A DNA stretch of 64,000 nucleotides from positions 121,934 to 185,933 of the forward strand of contig CAJTPM010000002.1 in assembly GCA_910578085.1 (NCBI GenBank). Direction: 5' to 3'. This document shows positions 53,466-62,723 of this stretch, in pieces. Source of the stretch: an uncultured Lachnospiraceae bacterium (lineage in GTDB: Bacteria; Bacillota; Clostridia; Lachnospirales; Lachnospiraceae). Below the pieces are notes generated by a model. It ran no database searches. It was not told where the DNA came from and saw nothing but the letters and a program-made list of their open reading frames with translations. The translations under genes were made by a program, and so were the position numbers. The number at the start of each line of letters is the position of its first letter. Positions within the stretch are counted from its first letter, which is position 1.

Positions 53466-54212
53466 ATGCTGCCTTTGCAGACCAGGATATCATATATAAT
53501 ACGTAAAAGCAGGTGGCTGCTAAAAATAACACAACAAAGCAGAATGCTATGTCAAATTAAAAAAATATATTTTCAAGTTCAAAAACAGAATACTGTTAAA
53601 AAAGTACAAAAGTATGGTTATGAAGCTTTGGAAAAAATTTTTCAAATCAGTCAAAAAGGGAAACTGCCATTGTGGATCGATTGGGGAACGTTATTGGGAT
53701 ATGTGCGGGAAGGAAGACTTATTTTGCATGATGACGATTTAGATATAGGTACATATTGTATGGAAGCAGATGTACATGAAAACTTTTTAACAGAAATGAA
53801 CGAAGAAGGATTTCGACGTGTAAGAGAGTTTAGAGATGGAGAATTGCTTGTAGCAGAGGCATTTGAATATAAGGGAATCCTGATAGATGTAGATTATTAT
53901 TTCAGGAATGGTAATTGTATTAGCTGGTATATGTTTGAGGTGTCGGAAAAGACAAAAATATTACAAAGTAAAAATCAGGAAAAGATGACAGGAATGGAAA
54001 TATATAGATATGATTTTTCTCCGGTGGACATAAAAAAGGGCGCTTTTAAAAATGGAACCAAATGTAATATTCCGGTTGAGGCAGAAAAGAGAGTTGTTGA
54101 GATGTATGGGCCAGGGTGGAATAAACCGGATAAATCCTGTGACTGGCATACAATAGATAACTATGTCTATGAAGGATTCAGAGAGAATTTTGCCGGGTGG
54201 AGATTTAAATGA
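53466..54212 (+). CDS. LicD-family phosphotransferase
   Basis: 248 residues. LWIDWGTLLGYVREG and HDDDLDIG (about 74-99) are the LicD signature; the Asp cluster binds the metal. ILIDVDYYFRNG gives the third acidic strand. LicD proteins transfer phosphocholine or similar phospho-polyols from CDP donors to surface glycans. No licA/B/C-like genes are visible, so the donor pathway is elsewhere or the group differs. A very good ribosome site (GAGGAGG) precedes ATG 53466. It is followed 23 bases later by an unknown gene. Confidence 0.85.
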   Translation: MLPLQTRISYIIRKSRWLLKITQQSRMLCQIKKIYFQVQKQNTVKKVQKYGYEALEKIFQISQKGKLPLWIDWGTLLGYVREGRLILHDDDLDIGTYCMEADVHENFLTEMNEEGFRRVREFRDGELLVAEAFEYKGILIDVDYYFRNGNCISWYMFEVSEKTKILQSKNQEKMTGMEIYRYDFSPVDIKKGAFKNGTKCNIPVEAEKRVVEMYGPGWNKPDKSCDWHTIDNYVYEGFRENFAGWRFK

Positions 54213-54235
54213 TTGCTTAAAGGTGGAAAAGCAGG

Positions 54236-55432
54236 ATGAAATTAATCTATATTTTTACAACGCGAGTAATAGCATCATATGAGAAAGAGTATGGTATTTC
54301 GCACTTTCGAAATAGAGGGTGGGAAATAGAGATATGCGATATGTCTCCGATTATTACACCTGTAGCGTACGAGAGAATAAAAACAGGGGTATATATCGGA
54401 AATGATATACGATTATTTTACTCGAAAAGGGAATATAAAGAATATATAAAAAATATGAAAGGGGAAGCAGTATTTATTTGTCCTGACTTTAACAGATTGT
54501 CTACACAATTCTTATTCCATAATTTAAGGAAAGAACATCTGCATGGTTTTTTCTGGCTGGATTCTCCTACAACGACAGCTGAAAACTATTCAAATAAAAT
54601 AAGAAAATTTGATATGAAAAGAATACTGAATTCTATATATATAAGACTTCCTCATGTGATACAGAAAATTCCGCCGGCGGGATTTATAATTATGAGTATG
54701 GGAGAGGAGCATGAAAGACTTAAGGAATTAGCATATAAAAACAAAAACACAATAATTAAATATGTTCCTGGAAGTAATTTTGAGCAGTATCTTCAGACAA
54801 AGAATAAAAAAGGAAGACTGATTCAGGAAAAATATTGTGTTTTTATCGATGAATATATAGGCTATCATCCGGATATAAAGGAAATTGGCATAGTATATAC
54901 GCAGGATGAGATTGATCTGTATTATGCAGAGCTGAGAAACTTTTTTTGCTATTTGGAAAAGAGTATGGGATTAAAGGTGATAGTGGCACTTCATCCAAGA
55001 GCGGATTATAGTAATCACCCTGAATGCTATAAAGGATTCAGGACAATACGTTTCAAAACCGTGGAGCTTGTAAAGGATTGTGAGTTTGCCATGACGCATT
55101 ATTCCGATGCAATTGCTTATGCAGTTCTGTTCCATAAACCCTGTTTCATGATTAGAACGACAATGATAAAGAAGACCTCGCATATGATTTATATAATGGA
55201 TATGATAGAGAAGCAGTTCCATATGCATCAAGTTAATATTTCCAGTGAAGATTATAAGAACTTAAGGCTGCAGGATTTTCTCAAAACAGACAGCGCATTT
55301 CTCGATGAGTGTATAAAAAGATACTATTATCGAGATTACGTCGATGAAAATACGGAAATTAAATCCTTGTGGAGCCAGGTGGAAGAGTGTATAGAAGAGG
55401 TGGTAAAAATGAGAAGTGGGAAAGTGTGTTGA
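54236..55432 (+). CDS. Unrecognised 398-residue protein, possible glycosyltransferase (GT-B-like)
   Basis: 398 residues, soluble, with no membrane helix. I do not recognise the family. The N-terminus MKLIYIFTTRVIAS and VIVALHPRADYSNHPECYKG (about 246-265), followed by a TVELVKDCEFAMTHYSDAIAYAVLF stretch, recall the second half of GT-B enzymes of the polysialyltransferase/CDP-polyol transferase type, where an HP motif and a late acidic/Ser motif bind the CMP/CDP donor. As it stands directly before the CMP-legionaminic acid genes, it is my best guess for the nonulosonate transferase. This is weak and rests mainly on position. The start follows AGGTGGAAAAGCAGG. Confidence 0.45.
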   Translation: MKLIYIFTTRVIASYEKEYGISHFRNRGWEIEICDMSPIITPVAYERIKTGVYIGNDIRLFYSKREYKEYIKNMKGEAVFICPDFNRLSTQFLFHNLRKEHLHGFFWLDSPTTTAENYSNKIRKFDMKRILNSIYIRLPHVIQKIPPAGFIIMSMGEEHERLKELAYKNKNTIIKYVPGSNFEQYLQTKNKKGRLIQEKYCVFIDEYIGYHPDIKEIGIVYTQDEIDLYYAELRNFFCYLEKSMGLKVIVALHPRADYSNHPECYKGFRTIRFKTVELVKDCEFAMTHYSDAIAYAVLFHKPCFMIRTTMIKKTSHMIYIMDMIEKQFHMHQVNISSEDYKNLRLQDFLKTDSAFLDECIKRYYYRDYVDENTEIKSLWSQVEECIEEVVKMRSGKVC

Positions 55433-55441
55433 GGTAGGAGT

Positions 55442-56650
55442 ATGTATAGTCTGGATAAGTTTGTAGCGGAGCATGTAACAAAAAGACCTGGGAGTATGTT
55501 TGACCAGGATATAATGAAAAATGAAAATTCTTTAAAAATGAAGATTAAAGCTAAAAGTATATTGGTCATTGGGGGAGCCGGAAGTATAGGCTCTTCTTTT
55601 ATCAGAGCCGTTTTACCCTATAAACCGGAAAGTCTTGTGGTGGTGGACGTGAATGAAAATGCATTGACAGAGCTTACAAGAGATTTGCGTTCAACAAAGG
55701 GATTATTTATACCGGAGAGCTATATTACTTATCCGATGGACTATGCGTCGAGAGCCTTCAGCAGGATGTTTATAGACAGAGGCGGTTTTGATATTGTTGC
55801 CAATTTCTCAGCCCATAAGCATGTTCGTTCCGAGAAAGATATTTATTCCATAGAAGCGCTTCTGATGAATAATGTATTGCATGCAAAGAAGCTCCTGGAT
55901 TTACTGGAACAATATCCGCCGGAAGAATATTTTTGTGTGTCTACAGATAAGGCAGCTAATCCGGTAAATATCATGGGGGCAAGCAAAAGGATTATGGAAG
56001 ATTTGATTTTCAGCTATTCCGATAAGTTCCCGGTAAAGACGGCGAGATTTGCCAATGTTGCTTTTTCAAATGGTTCTCTTCCAGCAGGATTTTTGGAACG
56101 GATGCAGAAACAGCAGCCGTTGAGTGCGCCGAAAGATGTCAGGCGTTATTTTGTTTCCCTGGAGGAAAGCGGTCAGATCTGTATGCTTGCCTGCATGCTG
56201 GGAAAGAGCCGGGAAATATTTTTTCCAAAGTTGGAGGAAAAGCAGATGATGTCCTTTGACCGGATTGCCATAGAACTGTTAAAGGGCCAGGGGTATACTG
56301 TACTGGAATGCGGATCGGAAGAGGAGGCTGTCGATGAGGCGGAAAAGCTGAAAGTGGGAAGTCGGCAGTATCCGGTATATTTTTCTGCATCAGATACATC
56401 AGGAGAAAAATCTTTTGAGGAGTTTTATACAGAGGAAGAGGAGCTTGATCAGGACAGGTTTTCGGCGCTTGGAGTGATAACGGGCAAGCGTATACCGGAC
56501 AGAAAAGGATTGGAAATCGTTCTGAAAAAATTGACAGCTGCATTTGATCAAAACGATGTGAAGAAGGAAGATATTGTGAAGATAATAAAATCATACCTTC
56601 CTAATTTTGAGCATATTGAAACAGGAAAATCTTTAGATAATAAGATGTAA
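55442..56650 (+). CDS. legB: UDP-GlcNAc-type 4,6-dehydratase, legionaminic acid pathway (LegB)
   Basis: 402 residues. After a 38-residue leader, ILVIGGAGSIGSSFIRAVL (about 40-58) is the Rossmann loop, NFSAHKHVRSEKD the substrate region, and STDKAANPVNIMGASK holds the catalytic Lys. This is the short soluble CapD form. With the six genes downstream it matches LegB, which acts on GDP-GlcNAc. A second, long CapD/PglF-like enzyme is encoded at 35.3 kb for another sugar. The start follows GAGGTAGGAG. The C-terminal 90 residues are charged and longer than the Campylobacter enzyme, as I recall it. Confidence 0.85.
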   Translation: MYSLDKFVAEHVTKRPGSMFDQDIMKNENSLKMKIKAKSILVIGGAGSIGSSFIRAVLPYKPESLVVVDVNENALTELTRDLRSTKGLFIPESYITYPMDYASRAFSRMFIDRGGFDIVANFSAHKHVRSEKDIYSIEALLMNNVLHAKKLLDLLEQYPPEEYFCVSTDKAANPVNIMGASKRIMEDLIFSYSDKFPVKTARFANVAFSNGSLPAGFLERMQKQQPLSAPKDVRRYFVSLEESGQICMLACMLGKSREIFFPKLEEKQMMSFDRIAIELLKGQGYTVLECGSEEEAVDEAEKLKVGSRQYPVYFSASDTSGEKSFEEFYTEEEELDQDRFSALGVITGKRIPDRKGLEIVLKKLTAAFDQNDVKKEDIVKIIKSYLPNFEHIETGKSLDNKM

Positions 56651-56715
56651 CGGTTTATAACATGCAAATTATCAGTGATATTAAACTGATAATGTGGAGT
56701 GGAGATGAGGTAAAG

Positions 56716-57894
56716 ATGAAAAAATATATTCCATTGTCTGTTCCTAACATGAGCGGAAATGAAAAGAAATATGTTTTAGATGCAATTGAAAAAACATGGG
56801 TATCTACCGGGGGAGCTTATATCACGGAATTCGAAAGTAAACTGGCCGCTTTTTTGGAAACAGGGAGTGTGGCAGCCTGCCAGAGCGGAACAGCAGCACT
56901 TCATCTTGCCTTGCAGGATTGTGGAGTGCAGAGAGGTGATGTGGTCATTGTTCCGACATTGACATTTATTGCGGCTGTAAATCCGGTCGTATATCAGGCA
57001 GCAGAACCTGTTTTTATGGATTGTGATGACAGTCTTTGCATGGACTCGGAAAAACTCAGGGAATTCTGTGAGAAAGAATGTGAATATCAGGATGGAAAAT
57101 TGAGATATGGGAGGAAACATGTAAAGGCTCTGGTGGTAGTCCATGTTTTTGGAAATATGGCAGATATGGAAGCTATCATGGATATTGCTGACAAATACCA
57201 CATCAAAGTAATTGAGGATGCCACAGAGGCATTAGGATCTTATTATACACAGGGCAGATACAGAGGAATGTATGCAGGCACGATAGGAGACTATGGTGCC
57301 TATTCTTTTAATGGAAATAAGATTATCACTACGGGCGGCGGCGGAGCTGTTACAGCAAAAGATCCGGAAGCGGTTAAACATATGCGATATTTGTCAACAC
57401 AGGCAAAGGATGATCCACACTATTATATTCATCATGAAATAGGATATAACTATCGGATGACAAATGTGCAGGCAGCGCTTGGTGTTGCTCAAATGGAGCA
57501 GCTTCCGGGATTTATAGAAAAAAAACAGGTTAATTACGATCTGTATCAGAAATTGTTTTCTGACTGTGGAGAGTGCAGGCTGCTTTCTTTCAAAGAAGGG
57601 ACAAACTCCAATAAATGGTTTTACTCATTACAAATAAATGATAAAAAGATACATGCATCAATGAAAGAGATTATTGAAAAGCTGGAAAACAGCAACATAC
57701 AGACCAGAGCCGTCTGGGGGCTCATTCACCAGCAGCGTCCTTATCAGGAAGCATCGGCCTATCGGATAGTCAGGGCGATCTATTACAGCAAATGTATCTT
57801 AAATATTCCGGCAAGCACTAATCTGACTAAGGAAGACATCGTATATGTAGCTGATGAGATCAGAAGGATACTAAAAGGGCTGGCGAATGAATAA
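56716..57894 (+). CDS. legC: DegT-family aminotransferase (LegC)
   Basis: 392 residues from ATG 56716 (GAGGTAAAG before it); an in-frame ATG at 56662 has no site. It shows SGTAALHLAL, IEDATEALGSYY (cofactor Asp), YGAYSFNGNKIITTGGGG with the Schiff-base Lys, and the C-terminal TRAVWGLIHQQRPY. It aminates the 4-keto-6-deoxy product of LegB. Its stop overlaps the start of the PtmE-like gene. A paralogue at 38.3 kb (PglE-like) belongs to the bacillosamine-type set. Confidence 0.9.
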   Translation: MKKYIPLSVPNMSGNEKKYVLDAIEKTWVSTGGAYITEFESKLAAFLETGSVAACQSGTAALHLALQDCGVQRGDVVIVPTLTFIAAVNPVVYQAAEPVFMDCDDSLCMDSEKLREFCEKECEYQDGKLRYGRKHVKALVVVHVFGNMADMEAIMDIADKYHIKVIEDATEALGSYYTQGRYRGMYAGTIGDYGAYSFNGNKIITTGGGGAVTAKDPEAVKHMRYLSTQAKDDPHYYIHHEIGYNYRMTNVQAALGVAQMEQLPGFIEKKQVNYDLYQKLFSDCGECRLLSFKEGTNSNKWFYSLQINDKKIHASMKEIIEKLENSNIQTRAVWGLIHQQRPYQEASAYRIVRAIYYSKCILNIPASTNLTKEDIVYVADEIRRILKGLANE

Positions 57895-58969
57895 AGAAGA
57901 GTTGCAGAAATATATAGGAACAGAGGAACTTACTGTTATTGAGGCAATGCAGAAGATAGATGCCAATACGGCGGGGCTTCTCTATATCGTTGATGAAAAG
58001 CGGAAACTGTCAGGATGTCTGACAGATGGTGATATACGCAGATGGATCATCAGAACGGGAGATCTGAGGGGCAGAGCGCTCCAGATGATGAATAGAAATC
58101 CAAGATATTTGCTGACGACAGAACTACATAAGGAAAAGAAAGGGCTGGAGGAGAAGGGGATCTATTCTATGCCGATTATTAATGCCGACAGGGAAATTGT
58201 GGATATTGTCTTCAGAGAGGAACGTGTTGCGGCATGCGGTATAACAACAGACAGCGCCGCCCTGGAGGGAGTGCCGGTTATTATTATGGCTGGCGGGAAG
58301 GGAACACGCCTGTATCCTTATACAAAGATACTCCCTAAGCCTCTGATACCGATAGGTGAAATTCCTATTCTGGAAAGGATTTTTAACAGGTTTTATAAAT
58401 TTGGTGCGAAAGAGTTTTTTCTGACAGTCAATTATAAAAAAGAAATTATTAAATCATATTTTTTTGAACTGAGACCTCCTTACAAAATACATTATGTTGA
58501 TGAGGAGATACCGTTAGGTACAGCAGGAAGCATACGACTGATTGACAGGAATTTTGAGAGCCCGGTTATCATTACCAACTGCGATACGCTGGTAGAAGCT
58601 GATTTTGGTAAAATTTTAGAATATCATGCAGCTTCCGGGAACAGTATAACGGTTATTTCTGCACTGAAAAATATTGTAGTTCCGTATGGAGTTTTGCATG
58701 CACAGAAGAATGGCATAGTTGCTTCGATGGAAGAGAAACCACAGTTATCGTATATGATAAATACGGGGATGTATATTGTGGATCCGATATATTTAAAGTT
58801 AATTCCTGAAGGAAAGGTATTCCATATGACGGATTTGATTGCATGTCTGTTAGAGCAGGAGAAGAGAGTAGGTATGTATCCTATCAGTGAGAATTCGTTT
58901 CTGGATATGGGGGAGTTTGAAGAGATGAAAAAAATGGAAGAACGGATAAATAGCGGGGATATGAATTAG
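57887..58969 (+). CDS. ptmE: CBS-domain sugar nucleotidyltransferase (PtmE-like)
   Basis: 360 residues. Residues 1-115 form a pair of CBS domains (IEAMQKIDANTAGLLYIVDE, CLTDGDIRRWI). From about 125 comes a nucleotidyltransferase: IIMAGGKGTRLYPYTKILPK, and NCDTLVEADF (about 228-237) with the metal Asp. PtmE is the glucosamine-1-phosphate guanylyltransferase that gives GDP-GlcN at the entry of the Campylobacter legionaminic acid route. It lies between LegC and LegH, as expected for that route. The overlap with legC by 8 bases suggests coupling. Confidence 0.88.
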   Translation: MNKEELQKYIGTEELTVIEAMQKIDANTAGLLYIVDEKRKLSGCLTDGDIRRWIIRTGDLRGRALQMMNRNPRYLLTTELHKEKKGLEEKGIYSMPIINADREIVDIVFREERVAACGITTDSAALEGVPVIIMAGGKGTRLYPYTKILPKPLIPIGEIPILERIFNRFYKFGAKEFFLTVNYKKEIIKSYFFELRPPYKIHYVDEEIPLGTAGSIRLIDRNFESPVIITNCDTLVEADFGKILEYHAASGNSITVISALKNIVVPYGVLHAQKNGIVASMEEKPQLSYMINTGMYIVDPIYLKLIPEGKVFHMTDLIACLLEQEKRVGMYPISENSFLDMGEFEEMKKMEERINSGDMN

Positions 58970-58984
58970 TTTGGCGGGCAGATC

Positions 58985-59635
58985 ATGAAAGAAAAGGAGA
59001 AACTTGTTTTAATAGGAGGGGGCGGACACTGCAAGTCAGTTTTAGATGTTGTGACCCGGTCAGATGATTTTTCGGAGATAGTGATAACAGATCACAGCCT
59101 ACCTGTTGGTACAATGATATTTGGATGTCATGTAGTGGGGAATGATGAGGTACTTCCGAAATTATTTGCAGATGGATTCAAAAACGCATTTATCACGATA
59201 GGAAGCATTCAGTCCACAGATAAACGGCGGGATATGTTTTCAAGAGCGAAAAAGACGGGTTTCAGATTTCCAGTGGTTATTGATCCGGGGGCAGCAGTAG
59301 CCCGCACGGCATTAATAGCACCGGGAGTGTTTATCGGAAAAAATGCAGTAGTAAATGCGGATGCAGTAATCGAAAAAATGGCTATTATCAACACAGGAGC
59401 GGTCATTGAACATGATTGCAAAGTTGGAGAATTCACACATATTGCAGTAGGAGCGGTGGTCTGTGGAGGAGTTGATATAGGAAAGGATGTATTTGTGGGT
59501 GCTAATGCTACTGTTATTCAGGGAGTGAGGATCGGAATGAAAAGCGTTATAGGAGCCGGAAGCGTTGTGCTTGATGATGTGCCTCAAAATTTGGAGGTTG
59601 TTGGCGTTCCGGCAAAAGTGATAAAGAGAATTTGA
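58985..59635 (+). CDS. legH: N-acetyltransferase, NeuD/LegH type
   Basis: 216 residues. LIGGGGHCKSVLDVV (about 8-22) is the Rossmann-like start, followed by a left-handed beta-helix with FIGKNAVVNADAVIEKM and AVIEHDCKVGEFTHIAVGA, holding the catalytic His. It acetylates the 4-amino group on the GDP-sugar made by LegC. It starts 15 bases after ptmE. NeuD-type O-acetyltransferase of the finished acid is an alternative, but no other LegH candidate is near. Confidence 0.82.
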   Translation: MKEKEKLVLIGGGGHCKSVLDVVTRSDDFSEIVITDHSLPVGTMIFGCHVVGNDEVLPKLFADGFKNAFITIGSIQSTDKRRDMFSRAKKTGFRFPVVIDPGAAVARTALIAPGVFIGKNAVVNADAVIEKMAIINTGAVIEHDCKVGEFTHIAVGAVVCGGVDIGKDVFVGANATVIQGVRIGMKSVIGAGSVVLDDVPQNLEVVGVPAKVIKRI

Positions 59636-59695
59636 CTGAAGAAAGAAATGTATGTTGTAACGCTTGTACCCCGAGTGGCACTGGAAGGACAATAA

Positions 59696-60691
59696 ATGAG
59701 CAGAACATTGATTATAGCGGAAGCAGGAGTAAACCATAACGGTTCGCTGGATCTGGCAAAGAGACTGGTTGACAGGGCGAAAGAATGCGGAGCGGATATT
59801 GTGAAGTTTCAGACAGCCAAGCTGGGTTCTCTGGTGACGAAATTCGCACCTATGGCTGCATATCAGAAAGAGAATACTGGGATAGAAGAATCACAGAAAA
59901 ATATGCTGAGCAGATTGCTTCTTTCCTTTGAGGACTTTCTGGGACTTTCAGAATACTGTCGGAATGTAGGAATAAAATTTCTATCTACGCCGTTTGATAT
60001 TGACAGTATTCACTTTTTGAATAGTTTGCAGGATATATGGAAGATCCCGTCAGGGGAAATTACAAATTATCCATATCTGGTAGAGATCGCGAAGACCGGG
60101 AAAGATATTATTCTCTCCACAGGGATGAGTACACTGGATGAAGTGGATGCCGCGTTAGAGGTATTGAAAGTCAATGGTGCGGGAAAAATCACGCTTCTTC
60201 ACTGTACAACAGATTATCCGGCTTCACCAGAGGATGTGAACCTGAGGGCAATGCTGACAATGAAAGAGCATTGTGGCTGTCCGGTAGGATATTCTGACCA
60301 TACACAGGGAATCGAAGTATCGGTTGCGGCTGTAGCACTGGGAGCGGAAGTAATTGAGAAGCATTTCACGTTGGATAAAACGATGGAAGGCCCGGATCAC
60401 AAGGCCAGCCTTGAGCCGAATGAACTGAGAGCTATGGTAAAAGCTGTAAGAAATATAGAGCGGGCTTTGGGAAATGGTCTGAAAGTCCCTTCAGAATCGG
60501 AAAAAATGAATATTGAAGTCGCAAGAAAGAGCATAATTGCGGCTAGGGATATTAGAAAAGGAGAAATATTTACGGAGGAAAATTTGACTACTAAACGACC
60601 AGGAACAGGCATTTGTCCGATGATGTGGAATGAGATACTTGGAACGGAGGCGAGGCGTGATTTTATGGAGGACGAGCTGATCAAGATATGA
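59696..60691 (+). CDS. legI: N,N'-diacetyllegionaminate synthase (NeuB family, LegI)
   Basis: 331 residues. IIAEAGVNHNGSLDLAKRL (4-22), DIVKFQTAKL, PSGEITNYP, YSDHTQGIEV and EKHFTLD are the NeuB signature. The C-terminal SAF (antifreeze-like) domain is seen in ARDIRKGEIFTEENLTTKRP (about 281-300). It condenses a 6-deoxy-diacetamido-mannose with phosphoenolpyruvate. It overlaps legG by ATGA. The family cannot by sequence alone be split into Neu, Leg and Pse synthases, but the LegB/LegC/PtmE context favours Leg. Confidence 0.9.
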   Translation: MSRTLIIAEAGVNHNGSLDLAKRLVDRAKECGADIVKFQTAKLGSLVTKFAPMAAYQKENTGIEESQKNMLSRLLLSFEDFLGLSEYCRNVGIKFLSTPFDIDSIHFLNSLQDIWKIPSGEITNYPYLVEIAKTGKDIILSTGMSTLDEVDAALEVLKVNGAGKITLLHCTTDYPASPEDVNLRAMLTMKEHCGCPVGYSDHTQGIEVSVAAVALGAEVIEKHFTLDKTMEGPDHKASLEPNELRAMVKAVRNIERALGNGLKVPSESEKMNIEVARKSIIAARDIRKGEIFTEENLTTKRPGTGICPMMWNEILGTEARRDFMEDELIKI

Positions 60692-61857
60692 AGAAAATAG
60701 CTGTGGTTACTGCAACAAGAGCAGAGTATGGATTATTGACACCTTTGATCAGGAGGATCGATGAGGATGAAGCACTGGAATTAGATCTGATTGTCACAGG
60801 GATGCATTTATCTGATAAGTATGGATATACGGCTAATGCTATTCAGAAGGATGGCTTCTTGATTGCCCACAGGATTCCCATCCTTGAGAAAGACAATACG
60901 TCCTGCGGGGTGTCAATTACCATAGCTAATGCCTTACGAGAATTTGCGCACTGTTTTGAGCAGGATCATCCTGATATGGTAGTGATACTTGGAGATCGGA
61001 CAGAGATGCTGGGGGTGGCTGTAGCAGCAATGAATGAGAGAATTCCTATTGCGCATATTCATGGGGGAGAAGTAACTGAAGGTGCAGTGGATGACTGCAT
61101 CAGACATGCGCTTACCAAGATGAGTTATTTACATTTTACGTCGACAGAGGCGTATCGGAATCGTGTGATACAGCTGGGAGAGGCGCAGGATAGAGTATTT
61201 AATGTAGGGGCTCTTGGTGTGGAGAATATCAGAAATGTGCAATTAATGGGCAGGGAAGAATTGGAAAAATTTACAGGCGTTTCATTAGATAGAGCTTATG
61301 CTGTGGTGACTTTTCATCCGGTTACGCTGGAGAAGAATACAGCAGTAGACCAGGTGACAGAAGTATGTGCTGCGATGGAAATAAGGGATGATATTTTTTT
61401 CTTTATTACGGCAGCAAATGCGGATGAGGGGGGAGATGAAGTAAATAGATTGCTCAGGGAATATGCTGAAAGTCACAAGAATGCCAAATTTATATATAGT
61501 TTTGGTATGCAGCGATATCTGAGTATTGTTAAGTATGCGTCATTTGTTCTCGGCAACAGTTCCAGTGGGATAATTGAAGTGCCGTCACTGGGAGTGCCCA
61601 CCGTAAATATTGGAGTCAGACAGAGAGGACGGATAAAATCGAAAAGTGTTATCCATTGCGAACCGGAAAAACAAAGCATTATTGCAGCAATAGAAAAAGC
61701 TATGTCAAAAGAGTTTGTGAGTGGTATTTCAAATATGGTAAATCCGTATGAGAAAGAAGAAACCAGCAAAACGATAACAGAGATTATTAAAGATTTTTTA
61801 TTTAAGCAAAAGATAGACCTGAAAAAAGGATTTTATGATGTGGGTATCAAATGTTGA
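60688..61857 (+). CDS. legG: Nucleotide-sugar hydrolysing 2-epimerase (NeuC family, LegG)
   Basis: 389 residues, the family length. KIAVVTATRAEYGLLTPLIR (3-22), ILGDRTEMLGVA (about 95-106), HIHGGEVTEGAVDD (113-126) and LGNSSSGIIEVPSLGVPTVN (about 289-308) are the hallmarks of UDP/GDP-GlcNAc 2-epimerases that release the nucleotide. It supplies the 2,4-diacetamido-6-deoxymannose for LegI. ATGA overlap with legI. Confidence 0.92.
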   Translation: MKKIAVVTATRAEYGLLTPLIRRIDEDEALELDLIVTGMHLSDKYGYTANAIQKDGFLIAHRIPILEKDNTSCGVSITIANALREFAHCFEQDHPDMVVILGDRTEMLGVAVAAMNERIPIAHIHGGEVTEGAVDDCIRHALTKMSYLHFTSTEAYRNRVIQLGEAQDRVFNVGALGVENIRNVQLMGREELEKFTGVSLDRAYAVVTFHPVTLEKNTAVDQVTEVCAAMEIRDDIFFFITAANADEGGDEVNRLLREYAESHKNAKFIYSFGMQRYLSIVKYASFVLGNSSSGIIEVPSLGVPTVNIGVRQRGRIKSKSVIHCEPEKQSIIAAIEKAMSKEFVSGISNMVNPYEKEETSKTITEIIKDFLFKQKIDLKKGFYDVGIKC

Positions 61858-61947
61858 GTAACATAAAGTTCAGTATGTCCGAAACTGACTATGGTAATAT
61901 GATAATGAATAGCGGAGAATAAAAAAATCGGGGAGATTAAAAGGGAT

Positions 61948-62652
61948 ATGAAGAATCTGGCAATTATTCCCGCACGCAGCGGATCAAAAGGAATTAAGGA
62001 TAAAAATATACGGAGCATCTGTGGAAAACCACTGATTGAATATACAATAGAAGCAGCTTTAAAATCTAAAATATTTGATACGATAATGGTTTCGACAGAC
62101 AGTGATATATATGCGGAGATTTCAAAAAAAAGCGGAGCAGAAGTTCCCTTTATGAGGAGTAGCAGGGCATCCCATGATACATCTTCATCCTGGGATGTAG
62201 TTGAAGAGGTTCTGCTGGGCTATGCCAATATTGGAAAAAAATATGATACTTTTATGTTGTTGCAGCCAACATCGCCGTTGCGAACAGAAGACCATATTAT
62301 TGGGGCATATAAAGAGTTTAAAGAGAAAATGGCTAATACGATCGTATCTGTTTGTGAAGCGGATCATTCGCCTGAACAGTATAATGTGCTGCCAGATGAT
62401 TGTTCATTAAATGGATTCATAAATAACGAAAACAGCAGAAAACGACGGCAGGATATGAGAGTTTACTATAGGCTTAATGGTGCAATTTATCTTAGTAAAA
62501 CAGAGTTTTTTCTTGAGGAGAAAGATATATATGCACAAAAAGCCTATGCCTATATTATGAGTAGAGTAGATTCGATAGATATTGATGATGAATTAGATTT
62601 AATGATTGCTGAAATGTTGATACAGAAGAAAAAGCGTAAAATATCAACATAA
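61948..62652 (+). CDS. legF: CMP-nonulosonate cytidylyltransferase (NeuA family, LegF)
   Basis: 234 residues. IIPARSGSKGIKDKNIRSI (5-23) is the nucleotide-binding loop of CMP-sialate synthetases; TDSDIYAEI, LLQPTSPLR (about 107-115) and the DIDDELDLMIAE end (Asp metal ligands) complete it. It makes CMP-legionaminic acid, the activated donor. The start follows AAAAGGGAT. A 90-base gap without visible regulation separates it from legG. Confidence 0.9.
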   Translation: MKNLAIIPARSGSKGIKDKNIRSICGKPLIEYTIEAALKSKIFDTIMVSTDSDIYAEISKKSGAEVPFMRSSRASHDTSSSWDVVEEVLLGYANIGKKYDTFMLLQPTSPLRTEDHIIGAYKEFKEKMANTIVSVCEADHSPEQYNVLPDDCSLNGFINNENSRKRRQDMRVYYRLNGAIYLSKTEFFLEEKDIYAQKAYAYIMSRVDSIDIDDELDLMIAEMLIQKKKRKIST

Positions 62653-62723
62653 CAGAGCAGGTGATGAGGACTGTCAATGATTGACAGGTATATACTGAAA
62701 ATTGGAAAACTGAGGAAGAATGA

